NCBI GenBank assembly: GCA_012514775.1
Contig: JAAYZQ010000390.1
Span: 1-5,994 of the forward strand
Direction of reading: 5' to 3'
DNA length: 5,994 nt
Source: Anaerolineaceae bacterium
Lineage (GTDB): Bacteria > Chloroflexota > Anaerolineae > JAAYZQ01
Shown: one piece after another, positions 4,811 through 5,994 of the stretch
How positions within the stretch are numbered: the first letter of the stretch is position 1
Layout: each line of letters begins with the position of its first letter
Made by a program: the position numbers and the translations under genes
Notes under the pieces: generated by a model
What the model was told of the DNA's origin: nothing
Databases searched by the model: none
The model's input: the letters and a program-made list of their open reading frames with translations, nothing else

Positions 4811-5994
4811 TTATGGTTCTGAGCTCAGCCGCATCGCCACCATGCCCAGCCCCATGTAAACCCAGAAGATGGACACGGAGTGAGGAAAGTTCATGTTAAA
4901 GAAATAGTGGTCAAATATGCCGCCCACGAGGATGCCGGCCAGGGCGCAGACCAGACCCAGGAAGATGGGCTCCAGGCCCTCGTGATCGCGCACGGCGGGC
5001 CAGGTCTTCCACGCCTGCCGGAAAAAGAGGCCCAGGATCAGGAGATAGGCACCCAGGCCGATGAGGCCCATCTCCTCGGCGATGAGCAGGTAGACGTTGG
5101 ACACGCCGATATACAGGCTGCCTTCCGGTGGGTTCACAAAGCCGACGCCGATCCAGGGATGGCGGACGATGAGGGCCAGGGCATCCTTGTACTCGCCCAG
5201 GCGCATCAGCGTGGCCAGATCCTGGAGCTGGATACCCTGCACAAAATGCTGGACATAGTCCTGGGTCTGGGGCAACAGGAGGAGGAGCAGGCCGCCGACC
5301 ACCATGGCGGCCAGGAGCTTGCGGTAGCGCACCAGGGCCAACAGGCCCAGCCCCGCGGCGAGGCCCGCCATGGAGCCACGGGAGTAGCTGAGATACAGGC
5401 ACAGCACGTCGGTGATGGCCATGACGGCCAGGAGGCGTCGGGGAAACAGAGGCCGGCGGGCAAAGAGCAGGGCTGTCGTCAGAACCGTGATGAGGATGAG
5501 GAGCCCGCCCAGGACGTTGGGATCCGTCGAGGTCGAGATGGCCCGCAGCGCCAGGTCGGGGTTGTCCTCCACGTAGCGCAGCACGCCGCTGCCCGTGGGA
5601 TAGCCAAACCGCCCCAGGGCTGACAGCAGCCGGATGCTCCAGTCCGAGGGCAAATAGTACAGGACAATGCCAATGGCCGAGGTGCCGAAACCGGCCAGGG
5701 CAATGGTCCTGACCAGTGTGACCAACTGGCTCTCCTTTCGGACGCAGTTGACCACGACGAAAAAGAGCGACACGCTGAGCAAGATCTCGGCAAAGTGCCG
5801 CAGGACGTAGGCGCTGAGGTACGAGTGGCCCAGGCCGGCGACAAAGGAGGCACAGGCCAGGGTGAGAAACACGACGATCGGAAAGCCGAGGACGGTGCCG
5901 ATAAAGGGCCCGGCCTTGCCCCGGGCAATGCGCATCACCCAGACAAAATAGAGGGCCACCAGGACCAGGTCGAGGAAGGTGGGCGTGAAGCCGA
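4811..5994 (-). CDS. O-antigen ligase/polymerase (Wzy_C) family membrane protein, N-terminus beyond the window
   Basis: The frame ends at 4811 and is open to base 5994. A GTG at 5959 could serve as a start (382 residues), but codons upstream of it still read as a membrane-protein start region (GFTPTFLDLVLV), so the gene is treated as cut at its 5' end. Numbering from that GTG, the protein has many hydrophobic segments and family landmarks: STDPNVLGG (144-152), SYSRGS (191-196), RHPWIGVGF (266-274), SNVYLLIAEEMGLIGL (287-302) and DHYFFNMNFPH (350-360). These match proteins that polymerise or ligate lipid-linked surface glycans outside the membrane. The usual HN pair before the conserved tyrosine-leucine is SN here. 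Ligase, polymerase and related glycan or protein transferase roles cannot be told apart from sequence. Partner glycosyltransferases are not in the window. Confidence 0.85.
   Translation of the reverse strand, partial: GFTPTFLDLVLVALYFVWVMRIARGKAGPFIGTVLGFPIVVFLTLACASFVAGLGHSYLSAYVLRHFAEILLSVSLFFVVVNCVRKESQLVTLVRTIALAGFGTSAIGIVLYYLPSDWSIRLLSALGRFGYPTGSGVLRYVEDNPDLALRAISTSTDPNVLGGLLILITVLTTALLFARRPLFPRRLLAVMAITDVLCLYLSYSRGSMAGLAAGLGLLALVRYRKLLAAMVVGGLLLLLLPQTQDYVQHFVQGIQLQDLATLMRLGEYKDALALIVRHPWIGVGFVNPPEGSLYIGVSNVYLLIAEEMGLIGLGAYLLILGLFFRQAWKTWPAVRDHEGLEPIFLGLVCALAGILVGGIFDHYFFNMNFPHSVSIFWVYMGLGMVAMRLSSEP

Noticed and set aside
4880..5623. Plus-strand open frame of 247 residues opposite the Wzy_C-like gene
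   Set aside because: It is a His/Gln/Gly-rich product with no hydrophobic core, mirroring the Leu/Ala/Gly codons of the membrane protein on the other strand.

Overview
The window is about 65% GC and densely coded. Every gene I can support lies on the minus strand, so the layout below runs from right (high coordinates) to left. No rRNA, tRNA, CRISPR array or mobile element is visible. The style of the large phosphatase (several GAF domains, a SpoIIE-type PP2C end with a DVADKG motif) and of the O-antigen-ligase-like protein resembles proteins I associate with Chloroflexota (Anaerolineae-like) bacteria. That placement is an inference from family resemblance; there is no marker gene here.

Right end (4811-5994): the C-terminal part of a multi-pass membrane protein of the O-antigen ligase/polymerase (Wzy_C) family, cut by the window edge. 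Its stop codon abuts a good extended -10 promoter (4782-4809), and a 16-bp near-palindrome covers that -10.

Centre (851-4733): a partner-switching signalling module. In order of transcription it holds a STAS anti-anti-sigma factor (RsbV/SpoIIAA type), an HATPase_c anti-sigma factor/serine kinase (RsbW/SpoIIAB type), and a 1008-residue membrane-anchored phosphatase with four GAF domains and a SpoIIE-type PP2C domain. By family knowledge the kinase phosphorylates and inactivates the STAS protein and the phosphatase reverses this, so GAF input would set how much kinase is free to hold its target, usually a sigma factor. No sigma factor is present in the window. A strong intrinsic terminator (4338-4376) separates the STAS gene from the kinase gene, whereas kinase and phosphatase genes overlap by 11 bases. 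The STAS protein is therefore probably made in excess of the other two.

Left (1-828): a Nudix hydrolase of the CoA-pyrophosphatase (NudL/UPF0035) type starts 22 bases after the phosphatase stop and probably shares its transcript. It is followed by about 190 non-coding bases with inverted repeats and a possible -10 element, then a strong ribosome binding site and the first 14 codons of a further gene that runs off the left edge.
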